The position numbers and the translations under genes were made by a program. A DNA stretch of 64,000 nucleotides, from contig NZ_BMVM01000010.1 of assembly GCF_014650715.1 (NCBI RefSeq), positions 186,001-250,000 on the forward strand. Direction: 5' to 3'. This document shows, piece by piece, positions 16,527 through 25,695 of the stretch. Positions within the stretch are counted from its first letter, which is position 1, and each line of letters begins with the position of its first letter. The notes beneath the pieces were generated by a model. It did no database searches, was not told the origin of the DNA, and worked only from the letters and a program-made list of their open reading frames with translations. Source of the DNA: Streptomyces bluensis (lineage in GTDB: Bacteria; Actinomycetota; Actinomycetes; Streptomycetales; Streptomycetaceae).

Positions 16527-17459
16527 TCAGCCAGTCGTGGGTGAGTTCATCGCCGCTGCCATGGCCCCCAGTAGCCGTACGACACCCGCCGGGCCGTCCA
16601 CCACCAGATCCGCCCGCTTCGCCAACGCAGTGACCTCGTTGCTGCCGCTGCACACCAGGAGTCCGGGCACGCCCTCGGCGCGGAGGTCCTCGACGGCGGT
16701 GAAGGCGGGGAGGTCACCGAGGTCGTCGCCGGCGTACAGCACCGCTTCGGCGCCGACCTCCCGTACGTACTCGCGCAACGCCACCCCCTTGTCCACACCC
16801 GGCGGCCGGAGCTCCAGGACCAGACGGCCGGGCTCGACCACGAGACCGTGGCGCGTGGCGAGCTCGGCGAGCGGCTCGCGCAGAGCCTCGAAGGCCGCGT
16901 GCGGGTCGGCGGCCCGACGGGTGTGGACCGCGACGGCACGGCCCTTCTCCTCGATCCACGTGCCCTGCCAGGCCCCGGCCCGTTCGAGGACACCGGGAAG
17001 TTCGGCGCGCACGGCGGCGACGCCGGGGTGGGCCGGCGGCGCCGTGACGGTGCCGGTGACCGCGTCCCACCGTTCCGCACCGTAGTGACCGAGGACGACC
17101 AGGTGCTCCAGGCCGGCCACGCCCGCGAAGCCCCCGTGGTGGACCGCCACACCGGCCGGGCGGCCCGTGATCACGGCCACGGAGGCGACCTTCGGGGCGA
17201 GGGCCGCGAGCGCGGGCACCGCCTCGGGGTGGGCGCGGGCCTGTTCCGGGTCGGGCACGATCGCCGCGAGCGTCCCGTCGAAGTCGAGCCCGACCACCGC
17301 TCGGCCGGGACGGGCGAGGATCACGTCGAGTGCGTCACGCCCGGCCGCGGTCACGGGGGCGGGCAGCGCGTCGGAGAAGCCTGGGGAAGCCGTAGGGGGG
17401 TTGGGGGCCTTGGCGGCGTTGAGGTCGTGGGAGTCCGTCGGTTCCGAGTGGGTGCCCAT
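16527..17459 (-). CDS. otsB: Trehalose-6-phosphate phosphatase
   Basis: A 310-residue HAD-type phosphatase that dephosphorylates trehalose 6-phosphate. Motif I is GLDFDGTLAAIVPDP (residues about 56-70), motif II VAVITGRP, and motifs III-IV are in RPPGVDKGVALREYV and YAGDDLGDLPAF. The 35-residue N-terminal tail (EPTDSHDLNAAKAPNPPTAS) is low-complexity and specific to this group. It converges on otsA. Partner of otsA in the two-step OtsAB trehalose pathway. Confidence 0.93.
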   Translation of the reverse strand: MGTHSEPTDSHDLNAAKAPNPPTASPGFSDALPAPVTAAGRDALDVILARPGRAVVGLDFDGTLAAIVPDPEQARAHPEAVPALAALAPKVASVAVITGRPAGVAVHHGGFAGVAGLEHLVVLGHYGAERWDAVTGTVTAPPAHPGVAAVRAELPGVLERAGAWQGTWIEEKGRAVAVHTRRAADPHAAFEALREPLAELATRHGLVVEPGRLVLELRPPGVDKGVALREYVREVGAEAVLYAGDDLGDLPAFTAVEDLRAEGVPGLLVCSGSNEVTALAKRADLVVDGPAGVVRLLGAMAAAMNSPTTG

Positions 17460-17520
17460 ACGGGGACCCTATCCACGCGCCATCGAACAAATGCCAGGAC
17501 TCACCTCCACATGCCAGGAC

Positions 17521-17748
17521 TCATCTCTCCTTCCGCCGCGCCTCCCGCACCCTTCGCAGCCGGTTCACCGTCACCGGGTCGTGCTCCAGGGCCCGCCGGT
17601 CGTCGAGCAGCGCGTTGAGCAGCTGGTAGTAGCGCACGGGCGCCAGTCCCAGCTGCTCCCGTATGGCCCGCTCCTTCGCCCCGGGGCCCGCGAAGCCGCG
17701 GCGTTCCAGGGCGAGGATGGCCAGTTCGCGCGGGCTCAGCTCGTCCAT
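17521..17748 (-). CDS. DUF3263 domain protein
   Basis: A 75-residue protein covering the whole DUF3263 domain: MDELSPRELAILALERRGF, then EQLGLAPVRYYQLLNALLDD. The domain is small, helical and common in actinobacteria; it resembles a sigma-region-4 or helix-turn-helix fold, but no function is established. The frame opens at 17790; the ATG at 17748 gives the conserved start. It lies between otsB and the sugar-binding protein gene. Confidence 0.8.
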   Translation of the reverse strand: MDELSPRELAILALERRGFAGPGAKERAIREQLGLAPVRYYQLLNALLDDRRALEHDPVTVNRLRRVREARRKER

Positions 17749-17814
17749 GACCAGAACCGTAGCCCCCGCCACCGACACCGTTGACAGCACTGAATCCGCT
17801 GAGGCCGCTGAGAC

Positions 17815-19101
17815 CTACCGGTCCGCGGTCTCCGCCGCCACCGCCAACTGCTGCAGTCCCGCCAGCACCGCCTTGGGGTCCCCGTTCTCGGAGACGGCCT
17901 TGCCTATGCGTTCCTTGACGGCGGCGCTGACCTCGGCCCAGGACTTCTTGCCGACGGGAGGCAACTCGGCCTGCGGGAGTTCGTCGAGGAAAGGCGTGAG
18001 GTCGGCGTCCGACTCGCTGGCGGACATGGTTTCCGAGGCGGACGTCGTGACGGGGAGCAGGTCGTACTGGCGGGAGAAGTCCAGCACGTTCTTCTCGCTG
18101 TAGACGAAGTCGAGGAACTCGCCGATCTCCTGGCGGTTGCCGTTCTGTTTGAAGGCCATCATCCAGTCGGCGACGGCGAGGTTGGCGTGGGCCGGACCGT
18201 CGCGGCCGGGCAGGGGCACCATGCCGAACTCCACCCCCTGCTCGGTGGCGGCCTTCATGAGGGTCGGGTGGCCGTTGAGCATGCCGACCTCGCCGCGCGT
18301 GAACGCGGTGAACGCGTCGGCGCGGTTCAGCTTCGCGGGTTCCGTCGGGCCGGTCAGGCCCTTGTCGACCAGTTCGTCCTTGAGCCAGGTGAACGTCTCG
18401 ATGTTCGTGTCGGAGTCGAACTTGTACGAGCCGGCGTCGGCTGTGTAGCCGGCCCCTCCGCTCAGCAGCCACTGCATGGTCTCGGCCTGGGCCTCCTCCG
18501 GGCCCAGCGGCAGCGCGAACGGGGTCTTGACGCCGTTCGCCTTGAGCGCGGCCGCGTCCTCCGCGAGGTCGTTCCAGGTCTCGGGTGTGTCGCTGATCCC
18601 CGCGTCGGCGAACAGCTTCTTGTTGTAGAAGAGCACCCGCGTGGACGCGGCGAACGGCATCCCGTACGCGATCCGCCTCACCTTGCCCGCTTCACTGAGC
18701 TGCGGCAGGAAATCGGCCTGTACGGGGATGGAGAGCAGCCGGCCGGTTTCGTAGAGCTGGTTCCGTGCGGCGTAGTCGGCGTACGCGCCGATCTGCGCGA
18801 GGTCGGGCGCCTTGCCCGCCGCGACCATCTCCTTGACCTTGCGGTCGACGTCGTTCCACGAGTAAACGCTGACCTGCACCTGCACGCCCGGGTGATCGGC
18901 CTCGTACTTCTTGACGAGCGCGTCCCAGTATTTCTTCGAGCTGTTCGCCGCGGAGTCACCGTACTCGGCGGCCACCAGTCTCAGCGTGACCTCCTGCGCC
19001 GTGGCAGGGCCCGCGCAGCCGGCGACCGCCGCCGTCACGCCCAGCGCGGTAACCACCGCGAGCCAACCCGTCGTACGCCGGCGATGCGCAGGCAGATGCA
19101 C
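17815..19101 (-). CDS. Extracellular sugar-binding lipoprotein of an ABC importer
   Basis: A 428-residue family 1 solute-binding protein. The signal peptide (residues 1-30, RRRTTGWLAVVTALGV) ends in the lipobox VAGC, so the mature protein is anchored outside the membrane. Typical segments are YEADHPGVQVQVSVYSW, KAPDLAQIGAYADYAA, MPFAASTRVLFYNKKLFADA and FTRGEVGMLNGHPTLM. GTG at 19101 is chosen because GGAG precedes it and it puts the signal peptide at the N-terminus. No permease or ATPase gene is adjacent. It is divergent from nagK-nagA and shares the dre-like sites, which suggests N-acetylglucosamine or chito-oligosaccharide as ligand; MsiK would supply ATP. Confidence 0.85.
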   Translation of the reverse strand: MHLPAHRRRTTGWLAVVTALGVTAAVAGCAGPATAQEVTLRLVAAEYGDSAANSSKKYWDALVKKYEADHPGVQVQVSVYSWNDVDRKVKEMVAAGKAPDLAQIGAYADYAARNQLYETGRLLSIPVQADFLPQLSEAGKVRRIAYGMPFAASTRVLFYNKKLFADAGISDTPETWNDLAEDAAALKANGVKTPFALPLGPEEAQAETMQWLLSGGAGYTADAGSYKFDSDTNIETFTWLKDELVDKGLTGPTEPAKLNRADAFTAFTRGEVGMLNGHPTLMKAATEQGVEFGMVPLPGRDGPAHANLAVADWMMAFKQNGNRQEIGEFLDFVYSEKNVLDFSRQYDLLPVTTSASETMSASESDADLTPFLDELPQAELPPVGKKSWAEVSAAVKERIGKAVSENGDPKAVLAGLQQLAVAAETADR

Positions 19102-19191
19102 AGTGAGTACTCCAACTTCTTGGTCCAGGCCCCGTGCGTCCAGCCTGGGTCGTAGGCAGACGTTCAAACCTGTACTTCTCGAACTTCGGCA

Positions 19192-19225
19192 CAAGGTCTA
19201 CACCACGCGAGTGGACTAGACCTCT
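19192..19225. promoter_or_regulatory. Two DasR (dre)-like operators between binding protein and nagK-nagA
   Basis: AGTGGACTAGACCTCT (19210-19225) matches the DasR consensus A(C/G)TGGTCTAGACCA(G/C)T at 14 of 16 positions. CAAGGTCTACACCACG (19192-19207) matches at 11 of 16. They lie side by side in the divergent promoter region. DasR is the GntR-type repressor of N-acetylglucosamine genes and is released by glucosamine 6-phosphate. Confidence 0.75.
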
Positions 19226-19252
19226 TCCGGGTGTACGGGCCACACTGTTCCC

Positions 19253-21538
19253 GTGAGACATGTCATCGCCCTCGACGTGGGCGGCACCGGGATGAAGGCC
19301 GCCCTGGTGGGGGCCCACGGCACCACGCCCCCGGCCGGGGCACCCCCCACGCCTCCCCTGCTGCACCAGGCCCGCCGGGCGACCGGCCGTGAGCGCGGCC
19401 CGGACGCCGTCGTCGAGTCGATCCTCGGCTTCGCCGCCGAGCTGCGCGCCTACGGCGAGCGCCGCTTCGGCGAGCCCGCCGCGGCCGTGGGCGTCGCCGT
19501 CCCCGGCATCGTCGACGCCGAGCAGGGCACCGCCGTGTACGCGGCCAACCTGGGCTGGCGCGACGTCCCGCTGCGTGCGCTGCTCAGCGAACGGCTGGGC
19601 GGCGTCCCGGTCGCCCTCGGCCATGACGTGCGGACGGGTGGACTCGCCGAAGGCCGCATCGGCGCGGGCCAGGGCGCGGACCGCTTTCTGTTCGTGCCAC
19701 TCGGCACCGGCATCGCGGGCGCGATCGGCGTCGGCGGCACGGTCGAGGCGGGGGCGCACGGCTTCGCGGGCGAGATCGGCCATATCGTCGTACGGCCCGG
19801 GGGCGTGTCGTGCCCGTGCCGGCAGCGCGGCTGTCTGGAACGGTACGCGTCGGCGTCCGCCGTCAGCGAGGCCTGGGCCGCGGCGTCCGGGAACCCCGAG
19901 GCGGACGCGGCGGACTGCGCCAAGGCCGTCGACTCCGGGGACCCCCGCGCACGCGAGGTCTGGCAGGGCGCCGTGGACGCGCTCGCCGACGGGCTCGTCA
20001 CCGCGCTCACCCTCCTGGACCCCCGCACCCTGATCATCGGTGGCGGGCTCGCCGAGGCGGGGGAAACCTTGTTCACACCGCTACGGGCCGCCGTACGGCA
20101 CCGCGTCACCTTCCAGAAGCTGCCGTCCATCGTCCCCGCGGCCCTCGGGGACACCGCCGGATGCCTGGGCGCGGGACTGCTGGCCTGGGATCTGCTGACC
20201 ACCACTCCTACGACTGTCGGAGGTAACCACCTGATGGCCACGGCCAGTGAACGGGACCTGGAACGGGACCGGAACCCGGACCGGGACCAGGACCGGGACC
20301 GAGACCAGGACCGGCAGAGTCCGGTGCCGGGTCGCGCCCCGCGCCCTTCCCACCATGCCTCCCGCAGCGCGCCGCGCACGGTGCTCTCCGGCGCCCGGGT
20401 GGTCCTGCCGACCGGCATCGTGGACGGCGGCCGCGTGGTCGTCGAGGGCTCCCGGATCGCGGACGGGTCGCGGTGGCCGGAGGGGGCCGCCGGGATCGCC
20501 GGGATCGCCGAGGGCGCCCAGGTGATCGACCTCACCGGTCACTGGGTGGTCCCCGGCTTCGTCGACATGCACAACCACGGTGGTGGCGGCGCGTCCTTCA
20601 CCTCCGGGACGGCCGACGAGATCCTCCACGGCATCCACACCCACCGCCGCCACGGCACCACCACCCTCGTCGCCTCGACGGTCACCGTCGACATGGACTT
20701 CCTCGCACAGCGGGCGGGCCTGCTGTCCGAGCTGGCCGAACAGGGCGAGATCGCGGGCGTCCACTTCGAGGGTCCGTTCATCTCGCCGTGCCGCAAGGGC
20801 GCGCACTCGGAGTCGCTGCTGCGCCACCCGGACCCGGAGGAGGTCCGCAAGGTGATCGACGCGGCACGCGGCCGCGCCAGGATGGTCACGCTCGCCACCG
20901 AACTCCCGGGCGGCATCGACTCCGTACGGCTCCTGGCGGAGCACGGGGTGATCGCGGCGATCGGGCACACGGACGCGACGTACGAGCAGACGGCGGAGGC
21001 GATCGACGCGGGGGCGACCGTGGCGACGCATCTGTTCAACGCGATGCCCCAGCTCGGGCATCGTGAGCCCGGGCCGGTGGCGGCGCTGCTGGAGGACGAG
21101 CGGGTCACCGTCGAGCTGATCAACGACGGGGTCCATCTCCATCCGGCCTCCCTGGAGCTGGCGTTCCGTCACGCGGGCGGCTCCCGGGTGGCGTTCATCA
21201 CGGACGCGATGGACGCGGCGGGCTTCGGTGACGGGCGGTACCGGCTCGGTCCGCTGGAGGTCGAGGTCAGCGCGGGCGTGGCGCGGCTGGTGGAGGGTGG
21301 CTCGATCGCGGGCTCGACGCTCACGCTGGACCGCGCGTTCCAGCGGGCGGTGACGGTGGACCGGCTGCCGGTGGAGGACGTGGTGGCGGCCATCTCCGCC
21401 AATCCGGCCAGGCTGCTGGGCGTCCACGACCGTGTGGGCTCCCTCGAACCCGGCAAGGACGCCGATCTGGTGGTCCTGGACGCCCAGTTCGGGCTGAAGG
21501 GGGTGATGCGGCGGGGTGAGTGGGTGGTCGCCCCCTGA
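19253..21538 (+). CDS. nagK-nagA: N-acetylglucosamine kinase / N-acetylglucosamine-6-phosphate deacetylase in one frame
   Basis: A single 761-codon frame holds two complete enzymes. Residues 1-320 are a ROK-family kinase: ALDVGGTGMKAAL for ATP, HGFAGEIGHIVV and the zinc motif CPCRQRGCLE. Residues about 380-761 are NagA: metal ligands in FVDMHNHGG, HFEGPFISP, GHTDATY and HLFNAMPQLGH, and catalytic Asp in AFITDAMDAAG. The link (about 330-375) is a low-complexity RD repeat (ERDRNPDRDQDRDRDQDR). At codon 328 there is an ATG (20234) with GGAGGT 9 bases upstream, exactly as for a separate nagA start. The cell may therefore make a fusion, a free NagA, or both. In relatives the genes are adjacent but separate (from memory). 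Pathway: GlcNAc to GlcNAc-6-P to GlcN-6-P. Confidence 0.9.
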   Translation: MRHVIALDVGGTGMKAALVGAHGTTPPAGAPPTPPLLHQARRATGRERGPDAVVESILGFAAELRAYGERRFGEPAAAVGVAVPGIVDAEQGTAVYAANLGWRDVPLRALLSERLGGVPVALGHDVRTGGLAEGRIGAGQGADRFLFVPLGTGIAGAIGVGGTVEAGAHGFAGEIGHIVVRPGGVSCPCRQRGCLERYASASAVSEAWAAASGNPEADAADCAKAVDSGDPRAREVWQGAVDALADGLVTALTLLDPRTLIIGGGLAEAGETLFTPLRAAVRHRVTFQKLPSIVPAALGDTAGCLGAGLLAWDLLTTTPTTVGGNHLMATASERDLERDRNPDRDQDRDRDQDRQSPVPGRAPRPSHHASRSAPRTVLSGARVVLPTGIVDGGRVVVEGSRIADGSRWPEGAAGIAGIAEGAQVIDLTGHWVVPGFVDMHNHGGGGASFTSGTADEILHGIHTHRRHGTTTLVASTVTVDMDFLAQRAGLLSELAEQGEIAGVHFEGPFISPCRKGAHSESLLRHPDPEEVRKVIDAARGRARMVTLATELPGGIDSVRLLAEHGVIAAIGHTDATYEQTAEAIDAGATVATHLFNAMPQLGHREPGPVAALLEDERVTVELINDGVHLHPASLELAFRHAGGSRVAFITDAMDAAGFGDGRYRLGPLEVEVSAGVARLVEGGSIAGSTLTLDRAFQRAVTVDRLPVEDVVAAISANPARLLGVHDRVGSLEPGKDADLVVLDAQFGLKGVMRRGEWVVAP

Positions 21539-21723
21539 TACCGGACTGCCCCCTGATGCCGGACTGCCCTCGGATAGCGATGTGCTCTCGGCTTCCGGGC
21601 TGCCCTCGGCTTCCGGGGCTGGGCCGACCGCCACCTCTTTGGCATGATCAGGACCAGCAACACAACAGCTTTCCCAGCCCGAAACCGAAGCGCGCCAACG
21701 AACCTGGGGGGAGGGTCGGCCTG

Positions 21724-22650
21724 GTGATCCTCACGGTCACGCTGAACACCGCTCTCGACATCACGTATCGCGTACGGAACCTCACACCCCACGCCTCGCA
21801 CCGGGTGACCGAGGTGACCGAACGCCCCGGCGGCAAGGGCCTGAACGTGGCCCGCGTCCTCGCGGCCCTCGGCCACGAGGCGACCGTCACGGGCTTCGCC
21901 GGCGGCACGACGGGACGCGCCCTGCGGGAGCGGCTCGCCCACACCACCGGCGTCGTCGACGCACTGGTGCCCGTGGAAGGCACGACGCGCCGTACCGTCG
22001 CCGTGGTCGACGCGACCGGTGACACCACTCAGCTCAACGAGCCGGGCCCGGCCATAGCGCCCGCCGAGTGGAGCGCCTTCCAGGAGGCGTACGAGGACCT
22101 GCTGGGCTCCGCGTCGGCGGTCGCCCTGTGCGGCAGCCTGCCGCAAGGAGTGCCCGTGGGCGCGTACGCGGGACTGGTCCGGGCCGCGCGGGCGGCACAC
22201 GTCCCGGTGCTCCTCGACACGAGCGGTGAGCCCCTGCGCCGGGGCGTGGCCGCCCGCCCGGACCTGGTGAAGCCGAACACCGATGAACTCGCCGAGCTCA
22301 CCGGTTCCCACGAGCCCTCCCGGGCCACGCGGGACGTCCGCCGCCGTGGCGCCCACACGGTGGTCGCCTCCCTGGGGCCCGAGGGACTGCTGGCCCACAC
22401 CGCCGAGGGCCGCTGGCGGGCGACACCGCCCCGCCGCGTCCGCGGCAACCCGACCGGCGCGGGCGACTCGGCGGTCGCGGGGCTGCTGTCGGGTCTCGTG
22501 GAGCGCCTGCCGTGGCCCGAGCGGCTGGCCCGCGCGGTGGCACTGTCGACCGCGACGGTCCTGGCACCCGTGGCGGGCGAGTTCGACCGGGCGGTGTACG
22601 AGGAGCTGGTGGGGCGGGTGCGGGTGACCGGGGAGGCCGACGCGGCCTGA
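21724..22650 (+). CDS. 1-phosphofructokinase-family hexose kinase
   Basis: A 308-residue PfkB-family sugar kinase of the 1-phosphofructokinase/tagatose-6-phosphate kinase branch. It starts VILTVTLNTALDITYRV, has the substrate motif ERPGGKGLNVARVLAALG, and the late GNPTGAGDSAVAGLLSGL with the catalytic Asp and anion hole. The frame is open from 21520; GTG at 21724 follows GGGAGG and gives the canonical start. It lies 185 bases after nagK-nagA on the same strand, so it may act on a phosphorylated sugar in the same catabolic block. Exact substrate is not decided by sequence. Confidence 0.85.
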   Translation: MILTVTLNTALDITYRVRNLTPHASHRVTEVTERPGGKGLNVARVLAALGHEATVTGFAGGTTGRALRERLAHTTGVVDALVPVEGTTRRTVAVVDATGDTTQLNEPGPAIAPAEWSAFQEAYEDLLGSASAVALCGSLPQGVPVGAYAGLVRAARAAHVPVLLDTSGEPLRRGVAARPDLVKPNTDELAELTGSHEPSRATRDVRRRGAHTVVASLGPEGLLAHTAEGRWRATPPRRVRGNPTGAGDSAVAGLLSGLVERLPWPERLARAVALSTATVLAPVAGEFDRAVYEELVGRVRVTGEADAA

Positions 22651-22688
22651 GCACCGGTCACCCTTCTGCGGTCACCGGGCCGTCCGGG

Positions 22689-23645
22689 TCACTCCTTCAC
22701 CAGGTACAGCTGGTCCAGGTTGACGTCGCACTGGTTGCCCTGCTCGCAGGAGATCTTGATGGTGTTGGTGCCCTTGTTCAGCTGGACGTTCGCCCAGGTC
22801 TCCGTCCAGCCCTTCTCGTAGTCGCCCTCGGCGGCGTTCGCGAAGTTCTTCATGTTCAGCGGGCGGGTCTGGGCCGTGCCGTTGACCGAGAGCGTGGCGT
22901 CGGCGTCCTTGCCGGGCACGCCGTAGTTGACGTACAGGCGGTACTGGCCCTTCTTCGGGATCCCGTTCACATTCCACGTCACGGACGCGCCGGGCGTGTT
23001 GAAGCCGGTCACGTACGTGCCGCCGTCCGCCTTCGCTCCGGAGATGTCCGACGCGGTGGTGGCGCCGCCCCCGAGCAGCAGCGCCTTCGCGTCTATCTCC
23101 GGCAGTGCGGCCTCGTCGTCGGTCTGCTCGGAGGGCTTCCGGCTGGGCTCGCCTGCGCTCTCGTCGGCCGACGGGGCCGAGGACGCGCCGGTGTCGCCGC
23201 CGGTGTTCTCGCTGTCGTCGCCGCCGAGCATGGCCACGCTGATGCCGATCACGACGGCGGCGACCACGGCGATCGCGCCGATGAGGAGGCCCTTGGTGTT
23301 GGGACCGCGGCCCCGGCCGCCACCGCCACCGCCGTGCGCGGACTGACGGGTCGTGGGCGCGCCGCCGGGGAACGCCTCGGGCGCCTGGTAGTTCGCGTTC
23401 GGCTGGCCGTAGCCGCCCTGTTGCGGCACCTGGCCATAGGCGGCCGTCTGGCCGGGCTGCTGCGGGGCCTGGGCGGCCTGCTGGCCGTACTTGCGCTCAC
23501 CGACCGCCCGCACCCTGTTGACGGCGTTCGGGTAGCCGTAGCCCCCCGACGGCGGCTGGGCGCCCCGGGCCTGACCGTCGGCGTACAGATAGCCGAACGG
23601 GTCGTCGTCCTCGGGCGTGCTCGCGCCGTTGCTGCCGGGCGTCAT
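22689..23645 (-). CDS. Membrane-anchored protein with CBM35-like carbohydrate-binding domain
   Basis: A 318-residue protein in three parts. The N-terminal 110 residues are rich in Gly, Gln, Pro and Tyr (AAQAPQQPGQTAAYGQVPQQ). A membrane segment follows (about 118-140, KGLLIGAIAVVAAVVIGISV), then a Ser/Glu-rich linker. The C-terminal 140 residues look like a beta-sandwich CBM6/CBM35 domain: SVTWNVNGIPKKGQYRLYVN, then ATLSVNG, TWANVQLNKGTNTIKISC and VNLDQLYL. It would display a sugar-binding domain outside the cell. A disulfide between the two late Cys (SCEQGNQCD) is likely. It converges on the hexose kinase gene. Confidence 0.75.
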   Translation of the reverse strand: MTPGSNGASTPEDDDPFGYLYADGQARGAQPPSGGYGYPNAVNRVRAVGERKYGQQAAQAPQQPGQTAAYGQVPQQGGYGQPNANYQAPEAFPGGAPTTRQSAHGGGGGGRGRGPNTKGLLIGAIAVVAAVVIGISVAMLGGDDSENTGGDTGASSAPSADESAGEPSRKPSEQTDDEAALPEIDAKALLLGGGATTASDISGAKADGGTYVTGFNTPGASVTWNVNGIPKKGQYRLYVNYGVPGKDADATLSVNGTAQTRPLNMKNFANAAEGDYEKGWTETWANVQLNKGTNTIKISCEQGNQCDVNLDQLYLVKE

Positions 23646-23841
23646 CCCAAGTTCTCCTCAGCGGTGCGGTACGAATCCGGTACGTGCGTGAGTGGCGAGC
23701 CTACCCGCTCCAGGTGACCCAAACGGGTGACTCCGGTTGGATCATCGCGCCGATCACACCGTCCGTTACCACCGGGATCACCGTGCTGACCTGCGGGAAA
23801 AGGGCCGTGCATCTGGAGTGCACGGGGAGTACACCCGTGAT

Positions 23842-25557
23842 TCACCCCGCACGCCGGTGCTGTCTGGGACGAGATCGTTTCTCGATGTACATCCGCTCGT
23901 CGGCCGACTTCAGCACCTCGTCGGCCGTCATGCCGCAGTGGGCCCAGCCGATGCCGAAGCTGGCACCGACCCGCATGGCGCGGCCGTCGACCCGGATCGG
24001 CTGGATGATCTCGTTGCGCAGCCGTACGGCGAGGTCCTGGGCGTCGGCCCGGCCGAGTCCGTCGGCCAGGACCACGAACTCGTCGCCGCCGAGCCGGGCG
24101 ACCGTGTCCCCGTCGCGCACGGCGCCGCCGAGGCGCCGGGCCACCTCGATGAGGACGGCGTCGCCCGCGTTGTGCCCGAAGCGGTCGTTGATCGACTTGA
24201 ATCCGTCGAGGTCGCAGAAGAGCACGGCGAGGCCCTTGGTGCCGTCGTCGTGCTCGCCCTCGGGGGCGACGACGTGCACATGGTGGTCGAAGGCGTCGTA
24301 CGCCCCGGTTCCGGCACCGGATCCGGGCCCGGTGCCGAACGCGAACCCCTGGCCGCTCACGTCGAACGCGGGGTGGCCCTCGGCGAACGGGTCGTGCCGC
24401 TCGAACGCCGCGTCCATCGAGTCGGCCGCGCCGGCGGGCAGCGACTGCGGGCGCCGGCAGAGGCGGGCGGACAGGCGGGAGCGCAGCTCGGCGGAGTTCG
24501 GCAGGCCGGTGAGCGAGTCGTGCGAGGCGCGGTGGGCGAGCTGGAGCTCGCGGCGCTTGCGCTCCTCGATGTCCTCGACGTGGGTGAGCAGGAAACGGGG
24601 CCCGTCGGCGGCGTCGGCGACCACGGAGTTGCGCAGGGACACCCAGACGTACGTCCCGTCGCGGCGCCCGAGCCGCAGCTCCGCGCGTCCGCCCTCGGCG
24701 GAGGTCCGCAGGAGGGTGCCGATGTCCTCGGGGTGGACGAGGTCGGCGAAGGAGTAGCGGCGCATCGCGGAGGCGGGGCGGCCGAGCAGCCGGCACAGCG
24801 CGTCGTTGGTCCTGAGGATCCGGCCGTGCTCGTCGCCGCCCATCTCGGCGATGGCCATGCCGGACGGGGCGTACTCGAAGGCCTGGCGGAAGGATTCCTC
24901 ACTCGCGCGCAGGGCCTGCTGCTCCCGTTCGAGCCTGACCAGGGCGCGCTGCATGTTGGCCCGCAGCCGGGCGTTGCTGATCGCGATGGCGGCCTGGAAG
25001 GCGTACATCTGGAGCGCCTCGCGCCCCCATGCGCCGGGGCGGCGCCCGTTGCGCGGCCGGTCCACGGAGATCACGCCGAGCAGTTCGCCGCACGAGGTGC
25101 CGGAGGTGCCCGAGGCACCCGGGGTGTACATCGGCGCGAAGAGGCGGTCGGCGGGGTGCCACTCGTCCTCGAAGCGGGGGGCGGGGCCGTCGGTGAACCA
25201 CTGGGGCACATCGTCGTCGTCGAGTACCCAGCCCTCCGTGTGCGATATGAAGCGCAGGTCGCCCCAGGCCTCGGCCATGGCAAGGCGGCGCTCCCAGGAC
25301 TCGCGGGAGCCGACACGGCCGGTGATCAGCGCCTCGGCCGCGGAGTTGCCGGCGAGCGCGGCGACGACGAGGTCTCCGTCGGGGCGGACGAGGTTGACGC
25401 ACGACAGCTCGTAGCCGAGTCCGTTCACGATGCCGTCGGCGACGGTCTGCAGCGTGTCGGCCAGGCTGCGTGCGGTGTTCATGTCCGCCATGACCTGGTG
25501 CAGCTGCCGCAGAGTCCTCAGCCGGACGTACGGCTCCGAGTCGGTGTCGGTCTCCAT
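23842..25557 (-). CDS. cdgB: Diguanylate cyclase with GAF and PAS sensory domains (CdgB-like)
   Basis: A 571-residue cytoplasmic enzyme that makes c-di-GMP from two GTP. Domain order is GAF (about 20-180), coiled-coil (NMQRALVRLEREQQALRASE), PAS/PAC (about 205-325) and GGDEF (about 340-560) with the active-site loop ARLGGDEFVVLADG intact. The inhibitory RxxD is not obvious. The GGDEF domain is interrupted after RLSARLCRRPQ by about 60 low-complexity residues before GLAVLFCDLDGFKSINDRFG. The frame opens at 25725, but the ATG at 25557 follows GGGGGAGGG. The architecture and gene neighbourhood match streptomycete CdgB, a BldD-controlled enzyme that affects development. Confidence 0.9.
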   Translation of the reverse strand: METDTDSEPYVRLRTLRQLHQVMADMNTARSLADTLQTVADGIVNGLGYELSCVNLVRPDGDLVVAALAGNSAAEALITGRVGSRESWERRLAMAEAWGDLRFISHTEGWVLDDDDVPQWFTDGPAPRFEDEWHPADRLFAPMYTPGASGTSGTSCGELLGVISVDRPRNGRRPGAWGREALQMYAFQAAIAISNARLRANMQRALVRLEREQQALRASEESFRQAFEYAPSGMAIAEMGGDEHGRILRTNDALCRLLGRPASAMRRYSFADLVHPEDIGTLLRTSAEGGRAELRLGRRDGTYVWVSLRNSVVADAADGPRFLLTHVEDIEERKRRELQLAHRASHDSLTGLPNSAELRSRLSARLCRRPQSLPAGAADSMDAAFERHDPFAEGHPAFDVSGQGFAFGTGPGSGAGTGAYDAFDHHVHVVAPEGEHDDGTKGLAVLFCDLDGFKSINDRFGHNAGDAVLIEVARRLGGAVRDGDTVARLGGDEFVVLADGLGRADAQDLAVRLRNEIIQPIRVDGRAMRVGASFGIGWAHCGMTADEVLKSADERMYIEKRSRPRQHRRAG

Positions 25558-25665
25558 TCGCCCTCCCCCCGAGGTCTCGCAGCAACTCCAGGGTTGTCTT
25601 CGGCGTGCTGGTCGGCGTACTACTCGTAAGCTCCCAGCCACTGAATCACAGCGCGCTGCCCACTC

Positions 25666-25680
25666 GGTACACAGGGTCAA
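25666..25680. promoter_or_regulatory. BldD-box-like site upstream of cdgB
   Basis: GGTACACAGGGTCAA fits the BldD consensus nTnACnC(A/T)GnGTnAn at every defined position except the first T. It lies about 110 bases before cdgB. BldD with c-di-GMP represses many developmental genes, and cdgB is a known target in Streptomyces (from memory). Confidence 0.6.
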
Positions 25681-25695
25681 CAAAAAACGGCACCT

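Noticed and set aside
20081..21634. A 517-codon minus-strand frame opposite nagA
   Set aside because: Shadow of the NagA part; the plus strand carries all catalytic motifs.
23737..25629. A 630-codon plus-strand frame over cdgB
   Set aside because: Antisense shadow of the diguanylate cyclase gene; no recognisable protein features.
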